Shown here piece after piece: positions 16,990-26,539 of a DNA stretch of 64,000 nt. The DNA is taken from contig NZ_LGYZ01000001.1 in the NCBI RefSeq assembly GCF_001310275.1, positions 62,001-126,000 on the forward strand. The letters run 5' to 3'. The position numbers and the translations under genes were made by a program. Source of the DNA: Nocardia arizonensis (GTDB taxonomy: Bacteria > Actinomycetota > Actinomycetes > Mycobacteriales > Mycobacteriaceae). The notes beneath the pieces were generated by a model, which did not search any database, was not told the DNA's origin, and worked only from the letters and a program-made list of their open reading frames with translations. Numbering within the stretch: the first letter of the stretch is position 1; every line of letters begins with the position of its first letter.

Positions 16990-18285
16990 GTGGGTGTTGG
17001 TGAGGTAGCCGAGCGGTGGGCCGACGCGCTCGACGGCGTCGTCGCGCCGACTCTCACGCGCACCCAGGTCGAGCGTTTGCTCGATGAACTCGGAGCCGAC
17101 CTGATCCGCGCGGTGCGCGGCGCGGCCGACCCCCGTATCGCGCAGAAGGCCGCGGCCGCGCTGGTCGCGGCCAATTACCGGGATCCGGTCGCCGTCAGCC
17201 GCTCGGTATTGGTGATCTGTCACGAGATGGTCGACGCCGTCTGTCCCGACCATTCCGATCCCGACTACCCGTCGGTGCGGGAGCGTTCGCTGGTGGTGGC
17301 CTCGGAGTTCGCCGCGGGATTCACCGGTGCGCTGCGCTCGGCGGCGCTGGGGGAGCAGGAGACCATGCTCATGGCCGTGCTCGCCGCGGCGCAGGAGGCC
17401 GAGGCGCGCCGCCAACTGTCGGAGGCGCGGTTCCAGGCGGTCTTCGCCGGGGCCTCGGTCGGCATCGGCACCTTGAACATTCGCGGTGAGGTGCTCGACG
17501 TCAATGCCGCCTTCGGGGAGATGCTCGGCATTCCGGCCGATGTCATGCCGGGGCGATCGGTGGCCGAACTGCTCGGCCCGGTCAATATCGGCTATGCCTT
17601 CGGTCAGATGCAGCGCATGTTGGCGGGGGAGACGGACCGGTTCCGGTTGGAGACCGAACACGTGCGCCCGGACGGCAAACTCGCCTATATCGACCTGTCG
17701 ATGTCCGCGGTGCGCGACAGCGGCGGTGCGGTCCAGTTCCTGATCGGTGTCGCCGTCGACGTGACCGAGCGCAGGCTGTTGGCCGACCGGCTGTGGCACG
17801 ACGCGCATCACGACAACCTGACCGGCCTGCCGAATCGCTTGCTGTTCTTCGACCGGCTCTCGGAGGCGTCGCCGCCGCTGGGCCTGTGCTATCTGGATCT
17901 GGATGGTTTCAAGTCGGTCAACGACGAATGGGGACACACCGTCGGCGACCGGGTGCTGCGCGATGTCGGTCTGCGGCTACGGTCGTCGGTCGAGCCGACC
18001 GGGGGTTTGGTGGCCCGGATCGGCGGTGACGAATTCATCGTGCTCATCGAGAGATGCTCGGGCCAGGACCAGTTGGCGGCCATCGCGGATCGGTTGCACC
18101 GTACTCTGGCCGCGCCGATCGAGGTGGCGGGTTTTCCGGTGGTCGTCGGCGCGAGTATCGGCACCGTATTCGTCGGCGATCAGCTGCCCGAGGTGGACGC
18201 GCTCATGCATTCGGTCGATTCGGCCATGTATCGCAACAAGTCGAGTGACGGGCACGAGCGGCGCGGGCCGCGCTTCCGAATCTAG
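16990..18285 (+). CDS. PAS-GGDEF diguanylate cyclase
   Basis: 431 residues. An N-terminal helical domain (about 10-135) is shared with the GGDEF-EAL protein at 34173-36293. A PAS domain follows (about 140-260, RFQAVFAGASVGIGTLN), then a GGDEF domain (about 270-420) with an intact GGDEF active-site loop (ARIGGDEFIVL) and LYLDLDGFKSVND-type metal residues (CYLDLDGFKSVND). No RxxD inhibitory site is seen just upstream of GGDEF. It probably makes cyclic di-GMP in response to a PAS-sensed signal. The GTG at 16990 has GGGAG eight bases upstream. Confidence 0.88.
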   Translation: MGVGEVAERWADALDGVVAPTLTRTQVERLLDELGADLIRAVRGAADPRIAQKAAAALVAANYRDPVAVSRSVLVICHEMVDAVCPDHSDPDYPSVRERSLVVASEFAAGFTGALRSAALGEQETMLMAVLAAAQEAEARRQLSEARFQAVFAGASVGIGTLNIRGEVLDVNAAFGEMLGIPADVMPGRSVAELLGPVNIGYAFGQMQRMLAGETDRFRLETEHVRPDGKLAYIDLSMSAVRDSGGAVQFLIGVAVDVTERRLLADRLWHDAHHDNLTGLPNRLLFFDRLSEASPPLGLCYLDLDGFKSVNDEWGHTVGDRVLRDVGLRLRSSVEPTGGLVARIGGDEFIVLIERCSGQDQLAAIADRLHRTLAAPIEVAGFPVVVGASIGTVFVGDQLPEVDALMHSVDSAMYRNKSSDGHERRGPRFRI

Positions 18286-18301
18286 GCCGGGGCCTACCCG
18301 A

Positions 18302-18715
18302 TCAGTTCAGCGAGCGTCGGAAATGCGGGTGGTCGTCGGCGACGGTCCACCGGCCGTAGGTGGTGCGACCGGTGTCGTCGTCACGCCGGATCGGGCTGAC
18401 CCAGGTGCGGCGCGGATGCTGTCCGCTGCCTCGGCGTCCGCGGCTCATCAGCGGCACCTCCCGTGCGACGAGGTAGTAGTCGCCGTCGTCGGGATGAGTC
18501 TCCGGTAGGTATTCGCAGAGTTGTTCGGCGGCGTCGCCGAGATCGGCGGCGGCGACGACGCCGTGGCGGGGTTCGAGGTCGTCACCTTCGACGACCACCG
18601 CCGAGACGGTCCACATATGGTTGGCGGGCGAGCGCACCGATGGTCCGCCGGGTGGGGCGCAATGTCGGAATTCGGGGGAGTTGCCCGATTCGTCCGCATA
18701 CGAACCCACACCCAT
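18302..18715 (-). CDS. hypothetical protein (137 aa)
   Basis: 137 residues. The N-terminus is Gly/Ser-rich, then a segment MWTVSAVVVEGDDLEPRHG leads to an acidic helix (ADLGDAAEQLCEYLPE) and an extended DGDYYLVAREVPL, ending in a basic, polar tail. The ATG at 18715 is preceded by GGAGG at a good distance, which supports translation. It is convergent with the PAS-GGDEF gene. I do not recognise the family. Confidence 0.6.
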   Translation of the reverse strand: MGVGSYADESGNSPEFRHCAPPGGPSVRSPANHMWTVSAVVVEGDDLEPRHGVVAAADLGDAAEQLCEYLPETHPDDGDYYLVAREVPLMSRGRRGSGQHPRRTWVSPIRRDDDTGRTTYGRWTVADDHPHFRRSLN

Positions 18716-19028
18716 CCTGAACCTCCGGTCTCTTCGGGGTGCAGTGGTGGCCGCGTCGCCGACGCGGTGGATCACTCTGTCCCCCATTGTTGCTCGTACG
18801 GTCACCGGGACGCGGTCGGGATTCCGTGTCCGCCTCCCTCGAGTATTTGATAGGAGAACTGACCTTCAAATCAGTGTATCGCTGTCTCGAGCGGGGTGGG
18901 CGCGATTGTCGGTCGTGTCGATCGCCTCCCGCGTGGTAACTATCGAACTGAGGTAGTGATGAGTCGGATCCGACTACGGTTGTCGGCGATGTCGCCGCGT
19001 TGGTGGCGCGGCGACGGAGGGCGAGGTA
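18716..19028. promoter_or_regulatory. control region with a 14-bp palindrome at 18962-18975
   Basis: This 313-bp divergent gap holds no convincing gene. A perfect 14-bp palindrome, AGTCGGATCCGACT (18962-18975), lies 53 bases before the symporter start and may be a repressor site. A more A/T-rich stretch around 18848-18875 (TATTTGATAGGAG, CTTCAAATCAG) could hold promoter elements. Confidence 0.35.
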
Positions 19029-19928
19029 GTGCCGATGGCGGATTGGCCGGTCACGATCGCATTGCCGATCGTGTTGGCGCTCATCATGTTCGGCCTAGGT
19101 CTCGCACTCACCCCCGCCGATTTCGCGCGCGTGGTGCGCTATCCGAGGGCGGCCGTGATCGCCCTGACCTGTCAGCTCGCCATTCTTCCTGTGCTGGCCT
19201 TCGGGTTGGTGGTCGCGGTCGATCCCGATCCCCGACTCGCGGTCGGGGTGATGCTGCTGGCTGCCGCGCCCGGCGGGGCGACCGCGAATCTGCTGAGCAA
19301 CCTGTTCCGTGGCGACGTCGCGCTGAATGTGACCTTGACCGCGGTGAATTCGGTTATCGCCGTGGTCACGATGCCATTGGTCGCCAATCTCGCTCTCGCG
19401 TACTTCGCCCCCGCGGGCACCGAACAGCTCGGCCTCCAATTCACCAAGGTGGTCCAGGTCTTCGCGATCGTGCTGCTCCCGGTCGGCGCGGGTATGCTGA
19501 CCCGCCGTCTGGCGCCCGGGTTCGCGCGCGGGGCCGATCGGCCGGTGCGCCTGGTCTCGATCGGATTCCTCGCGGCGTTGAGCGTGGCCGCGGTGATCGC
19601 CGAACGCGCCGACGCCGTCGCCTATCTGGTCGATATCGGGCTGGTCACGCTGCTGCTCGCGGCGGGGAGTCTCGGCATCGGTTATTGGGCGCCGAAGGCG
19701 GCGGGGGTGCCGGGACCGCAGGCCATCGCCTGCTCGATGGAGATCGGCATCCACAACAGCGCCCTGGCCATGACCATCGCCATCGGCGTGCTGGACGATC
19801 TTCGCATGGCGATACCCGCCGGGGTGTACGCCGTTGTCGTGCTCCCCGTCGCCTGCGCGGCGGGCGTGCTGATGAGCCGCGCCCCGGCGCGCGCGTTACC
19901 CCCGGCTCGGCGCGGCGAGCGCACCTGA
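19029..19928 (+). CDS. bile acid:sodium symporter (BASS) family transporter
   Basis: 299 residues with nine to ten hydrophobic segments. Family motifs are visible: LALIMFGLGLALTPADF near the start, MLLAAAPGGATANLLSNLFRGDVALN in the middle (shown in part: AAAPGGATANLLSNLF), and SMEIGIHNSALAMTIAIG, the crossover helix typical of BASS/YfeH-like carriers. It is expected to co-transport an organic anion with Na+ or H+; the substrate cannot be told. The GTG at 19029 follows GGAGGG, and an in-frame ATG at 19035 is also possible. Confidence 0.85.
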   Translation: MPMADWPVTIALPIVLALIMFGLGLALTPADFARVVRYPRAAVIALTCQLAILPVLAFGLVVAVDPDPRLAVGVMLLAAAPGGATANLLSNLFRGDVALNVTLTAVNSVIAVVTMPLVANLALAYFAPAGTEQLGLQFTKVVQVFAIVLLPVGAGMLTRRLAPGFARGADRPVRLVSIGFLAALSVAAVIAERADAVAYLVDIGLVTLLLAAGSLGIGYWAPKAAGVPGPQAIACSMEIGIHNSALAMTIAIGVLDDLRMAIPAGVYAVVVLPVACAAGVLMSRAPARALPPARRGERT

Positions 19929-19993
19929 GCGGGTCAGGTCGGGGGCGACCCGGTGTCGCGACAGGGTCTCGATACGGTCGAAACAGTCCATTT

Positions 19994-20011
19994 CCCAGCG
20001 CAAACGCTGGG
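19994..20011. terminator. stem-loop between symporter and membrane-protein genes
   Basis: CCCAGCG (19994-20000), loop CAAA, CGCTGGG (20005-20011): a perfect 7-bp stem with a 4-base loop. It lies 65 bases after the symporter stop and 32 before the next start, so it may be a terminator or an operator. No T-run follows it. Confidence 0.45.
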
Positions 20012-20042
20012 TTGACGATCTCTGGTTGGGTAGGTTGAGCGA

Positions 20043-21329
20043 GTGCATCGGTGCACCCGGGTGGTCGAATTGGTCACGGTACTGGTATCCGCCGTGATCG
20101 GCGGGCTCGCGCTCGCGACCCCGATCTCGTTGTCTTGGGCCCGCGGCGGTTCGTCGACGGTGCAGATCGAATTGCTGGCCACCAATCTGCCGAGGGCGGC
20201 GGCGATCGGCTGTGTCGGCGCCGTGGTCGTCGCCGTGTTCGCCAGCACCGCGCAGTCGCTGATCGTGCCGTGGCTGTGCGCGTTGCTTGGCATGCTGGTG
20301 TTGCTGGCGAACCATCTCCTTGGCGGAAGCCTGTCCTCGATCGCGCCGCTGACCTCACTGAACTATGTCGATTCGCTGTCGGGCGGCGTGCTGCTTGGCG
20401 GATTGGCCGCCGCGGTGAGCGTGCGGCTGATGATGACATTCGCCTTCGTGCTCGGCGCCATCATCAGCATCGTGGTCGGTCAGATCGGTGAGGTGACCCA
20501 ATACATCGGCGATACGCCGCGCGGTCCGGCCGCGTGGTTCATAGATTCGCCGCCGCTGTGGCTGATCTGGCCCGCGACCGTGCTGGTGATCTGGTGCGCG
20601 TTGCGCTATCGCCACGGCAGGCGCTACGCGACCATCACGGTCGACCTGCCGCTGAGTCCCATTCTCGCCGCCGTCGTCGGCATCAGCGTGCCGGTGCTCG
20701 GTTCGGAATGGATGGTGCGTAACGGCACGGGCGCGATGGACATAGTCCTGGCCACCGCCGCCACGCTGATCGCGGTGTACGCGGCCGGCCGACTGCTGCC
20801 GGGGCGCGACGGCGTGCTGCTGCAACTGAGTGTGGCCATCGCCTCGGTGGGCATCATCGTCGTGCCCATACCGCTGTCGGTCTGGATGGTTCCGATATCG
20901 ATCATCGGCAATGCGACGGGCCTGCTCATCGGATCGCTGCGCGGGTCGCCGGTCGCCGGCATGCTCGCGGTCCTCGCGCTCTCGGCATTCGGCGCGCTTG
21001 CCAACAATCCGGCACATCCGGTCCCCGGCGCCGCGCTCGGTGGCACCGTCGTGCTGTCGGTCATCGCCGGGTACTGCTTCTCCGCGGCCATGCCCCACCA
21101 CAGCCCGAGCCTCATGCTCGGCATCACGGTGCTGTACGTGCCCGGGGTGGTGATCGCGTTACGCGGGCGGATGTTCACCACCGATCCCGGGTTGACCCTG
21201 CACAACGCGGTACCGGGTGTGACCGCGATGGTGGTCGCGCTCGGCTGTCTGGTCAATCTGCTCATCCTGCGCCGTCGCCCGATCGTGCGCCCCGATCCGG
21301 TCGTATCCGTCGCCGCACCGGGGGAGTAG
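20043..21329 (+). CDS. polytopic integral membrane protein of unknown family
   Basis: 428 residues with about ten to twelve hydrophobic helices spread over the whole length, short loops and a basic C-terminal end (LRRRPIVRPD). No ATP-binding or catalytic motif is visible. The size, Gly-rich helices (GGVLLGGLAAAV, ALGGTVVLSVIAG) and two-half layout suggest a transporter or exporter, but I cannot place it. The GTG at 20043 is the first usable start and has no strong ribosome site. Confidence 0.7.
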   Translation: MHRCTRVVELVTVLVSAVIGGLALATPISLSWARGGSSTVQIELLATNLPRAAAIGCVGAVVVAVFASTAQSLIVPWLCALLGMLVLLANHLLGGSLSSIAPLTSLNYVDSLSGGVLLGGLAAAVSVRLMMTFAFVLGAIISIVVGQIGEVTQYIGDTPRGPAAWFIDSPPLWLIWPATVLVIWCALRYRHGRRYATITVDLPLSPILAAVVGISVPVLGSEWMVRNGTGAMDIVLATAATLIAVYAAGRLLPGRDGVLLQLSVAIASVGIIVVPIPLSVWMVPISIIGNATGLLIGSLRGSPVAGMLAVLALSAFGALANNPAHPVPGAALGGTVVLSVIAGYCFSAAMPHHSPSLMLGITVLYVPGVVIALRGRMFTTDPGLTLHNAVPGVTAMVVALGCLVNLLILRRRPIVRPDPVVSVAAPGE

Positions 21330-21388
21330 CGCCGTTCGGACGGGCGCGTGCGAGTATCGAAGCGCTACTTCGACATCGGAGGGAAATC

Positions 21389-21700
21389 GTGACATCCGGG
21401 GAACAGGCCCGCGTATTCGGTGAGCCATACGAAGCGGCCGACGGGTCGACCATTGTCACCGCGTCGGCGGTTTTCGCCGAGGAGGACGGCTACACGGCCA
21501 CGCCGTTGGGCGTGTTCGTCGTGCGCGACGGCGAGGCCACCTGGCGGTCGGTCGACACCACCTCGCGCGCCGCGCTGTTCGGCGAATTCATCGGTCTGGT
21601 GACCGGTGTGATCATGACCCTGGTGCTGCTGCGCAGGCCGCCGTGGCCGGATCTGTCCGCGCGGGTCATGACGGCGCTGGCGAACCGCGCCGCGCGATAG
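21389..21700 (+). CDS. small single-helix protein, GerW/YtfJ-like
   Basis: 103 residues. The N-terminal half (GEPYEAADGSTIVTASAVFA, TPLGVFVVRDGEATWRSVD) resembles the core of the GerW/YtfJ family, small proteins of unknown biochemical role. One hydrophobic segment (about 66-82, EFIGLVTGVIMTLVLL) follows and the tail is basic. The GTG at 21389 has a good GGAGGG ribosome site. Family resemblance is partial. Confidence 0.6.
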   Translation: MTSGEQARVFGEPYEAADGSTIVTASAVFAEEDGYTATPLGVFVVRDGEATWRSVDTTSRAALFGEFIGLVTGVIMTLVLLRRPPWPDLSARVMTALANRAAR

Positions 21701-21765
21701 GGCGCCCCCGACGACGCGAGCGCGCTACCGCTGGCGCGCCGATTCCACGCGTCGGCGGGATTCGC

Positions 21766-23256
21766 TCAGCCCTTGCCGTGCAGGAGATTGGCGAGGGTGG
21801 TCAGCGCCTTGTCATTGGCCGCGGTGCGGGCGAAGCTGGTCAGATTCATCAGCGCGGGCAGCCGCCTGCTTGCCACCGCCTTGGCATAGGTGAATTCGCG
21901 TAGGCCGTCGGGGCCGTGGATGCGGCCGAAGCCGGATTCACCGATACCGCCGAAGGGCAGGCCGGGTATGGCGGCGAAGGAGATCACCGAATTCACCGAG
22001 GTCATGCCCGAGCGGATGCGCTCGGCCAATTCCCGTCCGCGCTTCTTGGCGTAGACGGTCGCGCCGAGGCCGTAGCGGGAGTCGTTGGCCAGGGCAACGG
22101 CCTCGTCCATATCGCGCACCTTGGTGACGGTGAGCGTGGGGCCGAAGGTCTCGTCGGTATTGGCCAGCGAATCAGCGGGCACGTCCACCAGCACGGTCGG
22201 CTGGACGAAGCGCTCGCCGACCGCGTCGAGTCCGCCGACGACGGCGCGGCCGCCGCGCTCGATGGCGTCGGCGATGTGGCGGCGCACGACCTCGGACTGG
22301 CTCGGCATGGTCATCGGGCCGATCTTGGCCGCCGGGTCCGACCCGGCGCGCAGCGGTCGCACCAATGCGGTGACCTCGTCGAGGAATTCGTCGTACACCC
22401 GCTCGTGTACGTACACCCGCTCCACGCCGACGCAGGTCTGGCCCGCGTTGGCCATACCGCCCCACACCGCCGCGTCGGCGGCCTTGGCGATATCGGCGTC
22501 GGCGTCCACCAGCAGCGCGTCCTTGCCGCCGCCCTCGATGACCACCGGGGTGAGGGTGTCGGCGCAGGCGTGCATGATCTTGCGGGCCGTACCGGGTGAG
22601 CCGGTGAAGGCGATCTTGTCCACGCCCGAACGGCACAACGCCTCACCGGTCGCGCCGAAGCCGGTGACGAGTTGCAGCACAGGCTGTTCCGGCACCACCT
22701 GCGCGAAAGCGTGCACCAACCAGGCGCCGACACCGGGTGTGTACTCACTTGGCTTGAACACCACCGCGTTTCCGGCGGCCAATGCGTAGACGATCGAACC
22801 GAGCGGGGTGAAGACCGGATAGTTCCACGGGCCGATGACGCCGATGACGCCGAGCGGGCGGTACTCCACCGAGGCGGAATGGTCCGACATGGTCAGCCCG
22901 GACGATACGCGCTTGCGGCCGAGCACCTTTCGCGCGTGCTTGGACGCCCAGGCGATGTGGTCGAGCACCAAGGCGACCTCGAGGGTCGCGTCCGAATGCG
23001 GTTTGCCGGTCTCGGCGTGCACCACCTCGGCGAGCTGGTTGATACGCCGGGTCAGCACGCCCGCCCAGGCGCGCAGGCGCTTGCCGCGTTCGTCGAAACC
23101 CAGTCCCGCCCACCAGGTCGCGGCCTCGCGCGCACGGGCGACCGCGGCGTTCACCTGGTCGGCGTCGTGGATGGGATAGGTGCCGACGACGTCGCCGGTG
23201 GCCGGATCAAGCGAATCGAAGCTCGCCACCGCGGCGGTCTCTGTCGTTGCGGTCAT
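21766..23256 (-). CDS. aldehyde dehydrogenase family protein
   Basis: 496 residues, full family length. It shows the NAD-binding segment IGPWNYP, a cofactor loop FTGSPGTARKIM, the catalytic glutamate in VVIEGGGKD (usual form ELGGK, so Leu is replaced by Gly here) and the catalytic cysteine in NAGQTCVGVERVYV, plus the closing GLPFGGIGESGFGR. It should oxidise an aldehyde to the acid with NAD(P)+. The gene starts 27 bases after the GMC oxidoreductase gene in the same operon, so the two enzymes may oxidise an alcohol in two steps, as BetA/BetB do for choline. AAGGAG precedes the ATG. Confidence 0.9.
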   Translation of the reverse strand: MTATTETAAVASFDSLDPATGDVVGTYPIHDADQVNAAVARAREAATWWAGLGFDERGKRLRAWAGVLTRRINQLAEVVHAETGKPHSDATLEVALVLDHIAWASKHARKVLGRKRVSSGLTMSDHSASVEYRPLGVIGVIGPWNYPVFTPLGSIVYALAAGNAVVFKPSEYTPGVGAWLVHAFAQVVPEQPVLQLVTGFGATGEALCRSGVDKIAFTGSPGTARKIMHACADTLTPVVIEGGGKDALLVDADADIAKAADAAVWGGMANAGQTCVGVERVYVHERVYDEFLDEVTALVRPLRAGSDPAAKIGPMTMPSQSEVVRRHIADAIERGGRAVVGGLDAVGERFVQPTVLVDVPADSLANTDETFGPTLTVTKVRDMDEAVALANDSRYGLGATVYAKKRGRELAERIRSGMTSVNSVISFAAIPGLPFGGIGESGFGRIHGPDGLREFTYAKAVASRRLPALMNLTSFARTAANDKALTTLANLLHGKG

Positions 23257-23283
23257 CTCGGATCTCCTTCGTGCGTCGTGCGA

Positions 23284-24903
23284 TCAGGCGGTGCGGCCCA
23301 GGATCAGGTCCGCGGCCTTCTCGGCGATCATGATGGTGGGCGCGTTGGTGTTGCCGCGCACGATTTCCGGCATCACCGAGGCGTCCACCACCCGCAGGCC
23401 GTCGATGCCGTTGACCTTCAGCGCGGGATCGACCACCGACTGTTCGCCGGTCCCCATCGCGCAGGTGCCGACCGGGTGGAACAGGGTCTGGGTCCAGGCG
23501 CGGATGTGGTCGGCCAGATCGTCGTCGGTGGCCCCCGCGAGGCGTTCGGGCAGGTAGGGCCGGTCCAGGTAGCGGGCGATGGCCGAATTCGCGGCGATGT
23601 CGATGGTGCGGCGGGTGCCCGCGACGGTCGCGCGCAGGTCGACCGGATCGGCGAAGTAGCCCGGGTCGATCTCGGGTTTCCAGGCCGGATCGGCGCGACG
23701 CAGACGCAGCCTGCCCCGGCTGGCGACCCGCACCAGTGTCACGCCCGCGGTGAACATGGGCGCGATGGGTTCGCGGAAACCGTTGTCGTAGAAGCCGGTC
23801 GGCGCGACATGGAGCTGGATGTCGGGTGCGTCCGCGCCGCTCGCGCCGCTCGCGCCGCCCGCGCCGTCTTCGGAGGCGAAGAACGCGCCCGCCTCGCCGA
23901 CATTCGAGCACAGTGGGCCGCGGCCGGTCAGTTTCCACTGCATGAGCCGCGACGGGCCGAGGTAATCGGACAGGTCGGTCGTGCCCTTCGTGTACCAGAG
24001 CACCGGCGCCACGGGGTGATCGTGCAGATTCTCGCCGACCCCGGGCAGGTCGGCGACCACGTCGATGCCGAGTTCGCGCAGGTGCGCGCCGGGCCCGACG
24101 CCCGAAAGCATCAGCAGCTGAGGGGAATTGATCGCGCCGCCGGACAGGATCACCTCGCGCTCTGCGGTGGCGGTGTGCTCGAGTCCGTCGCGACGGTAGC
24201 GCACGCCGCGGGCCCTGCTGCCCTCGAACAGCACGGCGGTGGCGAAGGCGTGGGTGTGCACGGTCAGGTTGGCGCGGTGTTCGGCCGGGCGCAGATAGGC
24301 GTCGGCGGTGGACCAGCGACGGCCCTTCTTGCAGGTGACCTGGTAGCGACCCGCGCCCTCCTGCACCGCGCCGTTGAAGTCGTCGTTCGGTCGCAGACCG
24401 CTGTCTATGGCGGCGCGCACCCAGGCGTCGCTGAGTTCGTGGGTGTAGCGGCGATCCTCCACGTGCAGCGGTCCGCGCGAACCGTGGTATTCGCCGTCGA
24501 GCCGGGTATTGGCCTCGGCGCGCACGAAATACGGCAGCACGTCGTCGTAACCCCAGCCCGCGGCCCCGTGCTCGTCGCGCCAGCCGTCGTAGTCGGCGCG
24601 ATTGCCGCGGATGTAGATCATGGCGTTCATGGACGAGCAGCCGCCGAGTGCCTTCATCCTCGGCCAGTACGCCTTGCGCCCGTCCATATGCTTCTGTTCG
24701 GTGGTCTCGTAGTTCCAGTCCCATTTGGTCTTGAACAGGCTGGAGAAGGCGGCTGGGATGTGGATCTCGTCCGCGTCGTCGGCCCCGCCTGCCTCGAGCA
24801 GCAGAACCGAGACATCCCCCGCCGCGCTGAGCCGATCGGCCAGGACGCAGCCCGCGCTGCCCGCGCCGACGATGACGTAATCGAAACAATCCTGTTCGGG
24901 CAC
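23284..24903 (-). CDS. GMC-family FAD oxidoreductase (choline-dehydrogenase-like)
   Basis: 539 residues. It has an FAD-binding [19 protein letters not shown] at the N-terminus, the GMC signature region around [37 protein letters not shown], and the catalytic His and Asn in [11 protein letters not shown] and [15 protein letters not shown]. It should oxidise a primary alcohol. The GTG at 24903 is chosen because GAGGAG lies 6 bases before it; a longer ATG start at 24951 would place a perfect palindromic operator inside the coding region. It forms an operon with the aldehyde dehydrogenase gene. Confidence 0.88.
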   Translation of the reverse strand: MPEQDCFDYVIVGAGSAGCVLADRLSAAGDVSVLLLEAGGADDADEIHIPAAFSSLFKTKWDWNYETTEQKHMDGRKAYWPRMKALGGCSSMNAMIYIRGNRADYDGWRDEHGAAGWGYDDVLPYFVRAEANTRLDGEYHGSRGPLHVEDRRYTHELSDAWVRAAIDSGLRPNDDFNGAVQEGAGRYQVTCKKGRRWSTADAYLRPAEHRANLTVHTHAFATAVLFEGSRARGVRYRRDGLEHTATAEREVILSGGAINSPQLLMLSGVGPGAHLRELGIDVVADLPGVGENLHDHPVAPVLWYTKGTTDLSDYLGPSRLMQWKLTGRGPLCSNVGEAGAFFASEDGAGGASGASGADAPDIQLHVAPTGFYDNGFREPIAPMFTAGVTLVRVASRGRLRLRRADPAWKPEIDPGYFADPVDLRATVAGTRRTIDIAANSAIARYLDRPYLPERLAGATDDDLADHIRAWTQTLFHPVGTCAMGTGEQSVVDPALKVNGIDGLRVVDASVMPEIVRGNTNAPTIMIAEKAADLILGRTA

Positions 24904-24925
24904 CCACGTCTCCTCATCGAAGCTC

Positions 24926-24945
24926 GACGTGACCTGCGTCACGTC
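24926..24945. promoter_or_regulatory. perfect 20-bp palindromic operator
   Basis: GACGTGAC (24926-24933), CTGC, GTCACGTC (24938-24945): 8-bp arms with perfect complementarity. It lies 23 bases before the GMC oxidoreductase start and about 107 bases before the divergent AraC gene, in the right place to control the alcohol/aldehyde oxidation operon and perhaps the regulator itself. Confidence 0.6.
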
Positions 24946-25051
24946 ATACATCCAAATGTACGGCCGTCGGATGCCGGGAACCCAGGGTGCTAGCGGACAG
25001 TTTTTTGATAGATTCGGCCACCATCACCGGGTCGGCGACGGAGGTAATCGC

Positions 25052-26080
25052 ATGGTCGAGGCGATGGCGACCGCGCGGAGAGCGCCGAGTGTGCGCCTGC
25101 TCGTCGAGTTCGCCGCCGAGCGCGGCGTGCCCGCGTCGGTCTGCCTTCGCCACTCCGGGTTGCGGGCCCGACGACTGGTCGAACTCGACGCGGTCGTCTC
25201 GCCCGAACAGGAACTGGCGGTGATCGCCAATATCGTCGACGCGCTGGCCGACCGACCCGGACTCGGCCTGGCCGCGGGCGACCGTTACCACGTCACCACC
25301 CACGGCATCTGGGGATACGCGCTGATCAGCAGCCGCACCCTGCGCGCGGCGATCACTCTCGGCCTGCGCTACCTCGACCTGTCGTTCTCCTTCTGCCGCA
25401 TAGTCGCGCGTCAGGAGGGCGACGTGCTGACCCTGGTGGTCGATCCGTCGCCGGTGGCCGAACCGGTGCGCCGCTTCGTCGCCGAACGCGATCTCGGCAT
25501 CATCGGATCGCTGCACCGCGAACTCGTCGGCGTCGGCGCGCGCGCCCGCCGCGCGGGCCTGGCCTACGCCGAACCGGATCCCTCGGCGCGCGAGCATATT
25601 CGGCGCCTACTCGGCCTCGCCCCGGATTACGGTGCCGGACGGTACTCGATCTCGTTCGACCTCGCCCGCATCGACGAGCCGCTGCCGCTGGCCGAGCCGC
25701 ACACCGCGGCCATGGCCGAACAGCAGTGCCGCGAACTACTGGAACGCCAGGTCGGTTCGGGCCTGGCGGGACGAGTGCGAAATCTGCTGCTGGGCAACCC
25801 CGCTCGGCCGCCGACCGGCGATCAGGTGGCGGCCTCGCTGTTCATGACCCCGCGGACGCTGCGGCGCAGACTCATCGAGGAGGGCTCCTCCTACCGGCGC
25901 ATCCTCGACGAGGTCCGCCGCGGCCTCGCCGAACAGTTGTTGGACGAGACGCGGCTGTCGGTGGGTGAGATCGCCGAACGTCTCGGCTACGCCGAGACCG
26001 CCGCCTTCACCCACGCTTTCCGGCGCTGGACGGGTGCGCCGCCGCGCGCCCACCGGCGCGCGCGTCCGCGCGGCGCGTGA
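25052..26080 (+). CDS. AraC-family regulator of the GMC/aldehyde dehydrogenase locus
   Basis: 342 residues with the same two-part structure as the regulator at 3193-4200: an N-terminal ligand domain (LVEFAAERGVPASVCLRHSG, THGIWGYALISSRTLRAAI in part) and a C-terminal AraC DNA-binding domain with MTPRTLRRRLIEEGSSYRRI (shortened) and ERLGYAETAAFTHAFRRWTG. The ATG at 25052 is chosen for its GGAGG seven bases upstream. The divergent arrangement over a palindrome makes it the likely regulator of the alcohol and aldehyde dehydrogenase pair. It ends 3 bases before a convergent gene. Confidence 0.88.
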   Translation: MVEAMATARRAPSVRLLVEFAAERGVPASVCLRHSGLRARRLVELDAVVSPEQELAVIANIVDALADRPGLGLAAGDRYHVTTHGIWGYALISSRTLRAAITLGLRYLDLSFSFCRIVARQEGDVLTLVVDPSPVAEPVRRFVAERDLGIIGSLHRELVGVGARARRAGLAYAEPDPSAREHIRRLLGLAPDYGAGRYSISFDLARIDEPLPLAEPHTAAMAEQQCRELLERQVGSGLAGRVRNLLLGNPARPPTGDQVAASLFMTPRTLRRRLIEEGSSYRRILDEVRRGLAEQLLDETRLSVGEIAERLGYAETAAFTHAFRRWTGAPPRAHRRARPRGA

Positions 26081-26083
26081 AGT

Positions 26084-26539
26084 TCAGGCCGCGGGGGCGT
26101 CCAAGTGGGCGGCGATGACATCCAGCAGCAGTGTCAGCGCGGGCAGCGGTTCACCCTGACGGGGGGAGCGCAGCCAGTAGCGGTCTTCGCGGGTGACCGG
26201 CCCGAAGCCGGTCGGCAGGATGACATTGGCCCGGTGCGGACCCACGTCGACGCCGTGGCGGACCAGTCGCGCCACGAGTTCGGGTTCGGCCGGATGGTCG
26301 TAACGGGTCAGGAAGGTGTAGCGCGCGGGTTTGGCGCGCGCCAGCACCGGACCGTATATCCGCGCCGAGGGCATCAGACCGACGATCCGATCACCCAGTG
26401 CACCAGGGGTATTGACAGCGGTTACATCGCCGGTGAGCGGAAGTATGACGAATCCCGGTGCGGTGGAGTGTGTTCCGTGGAGTCCACACGAAACATACAG
26501 TTGGGCCCACTGCTCGGGCGTTCTCGCCTCCGCGATCAT
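26084..26539 (-). CDS. hypothetical protein (151 aa)
   Basis: 151 soluble residues. It starts MIAEARTPEQW, has an extended hydrophobic FVILPLTGDVTAVNTPGALG block and the segment GVDVGPHRANVILPTG, and ends in a helix (LPALTLLLDVIAAHL). This layout weakly recalls small actinobacterial proteins annotated as primase/polymerase-like, but key residues are not clear, so I leave it unnamed. The ATG at 26539 has AGGTGA just upstream; a GTG at 26548 is the alternative. Confidence 0.55.
   Translation of the reverse strand: MIAEARTPEQWAQLYVSCGLHGTHSTAPGFVILPLTGDVTAVNTPGALGDRIVGLMPSARIYGPVLARAKPARYTFLTRYDHPAEPELVARLVRHGVDVGPHRANVILPTGFGPVTREDRYWLRSPRQGEPLPALTLLLDVIAAHLDAPAA

Noticed and set aside
18283..18296. 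TAGGCC-GG-GGCCTA as a terminator between convergent genes
   Set aside because: The usable stem is only 5 bp with a 4-base loop and it overlaps the stop codon, too weak to call in this GC content.
20012..20036. TTGACG with TAGGTT as a promoter for the 20043-21329 gene
   Set aside because: The spacer would be only 13 bases, too short for a normal sigma-70-type promoter.
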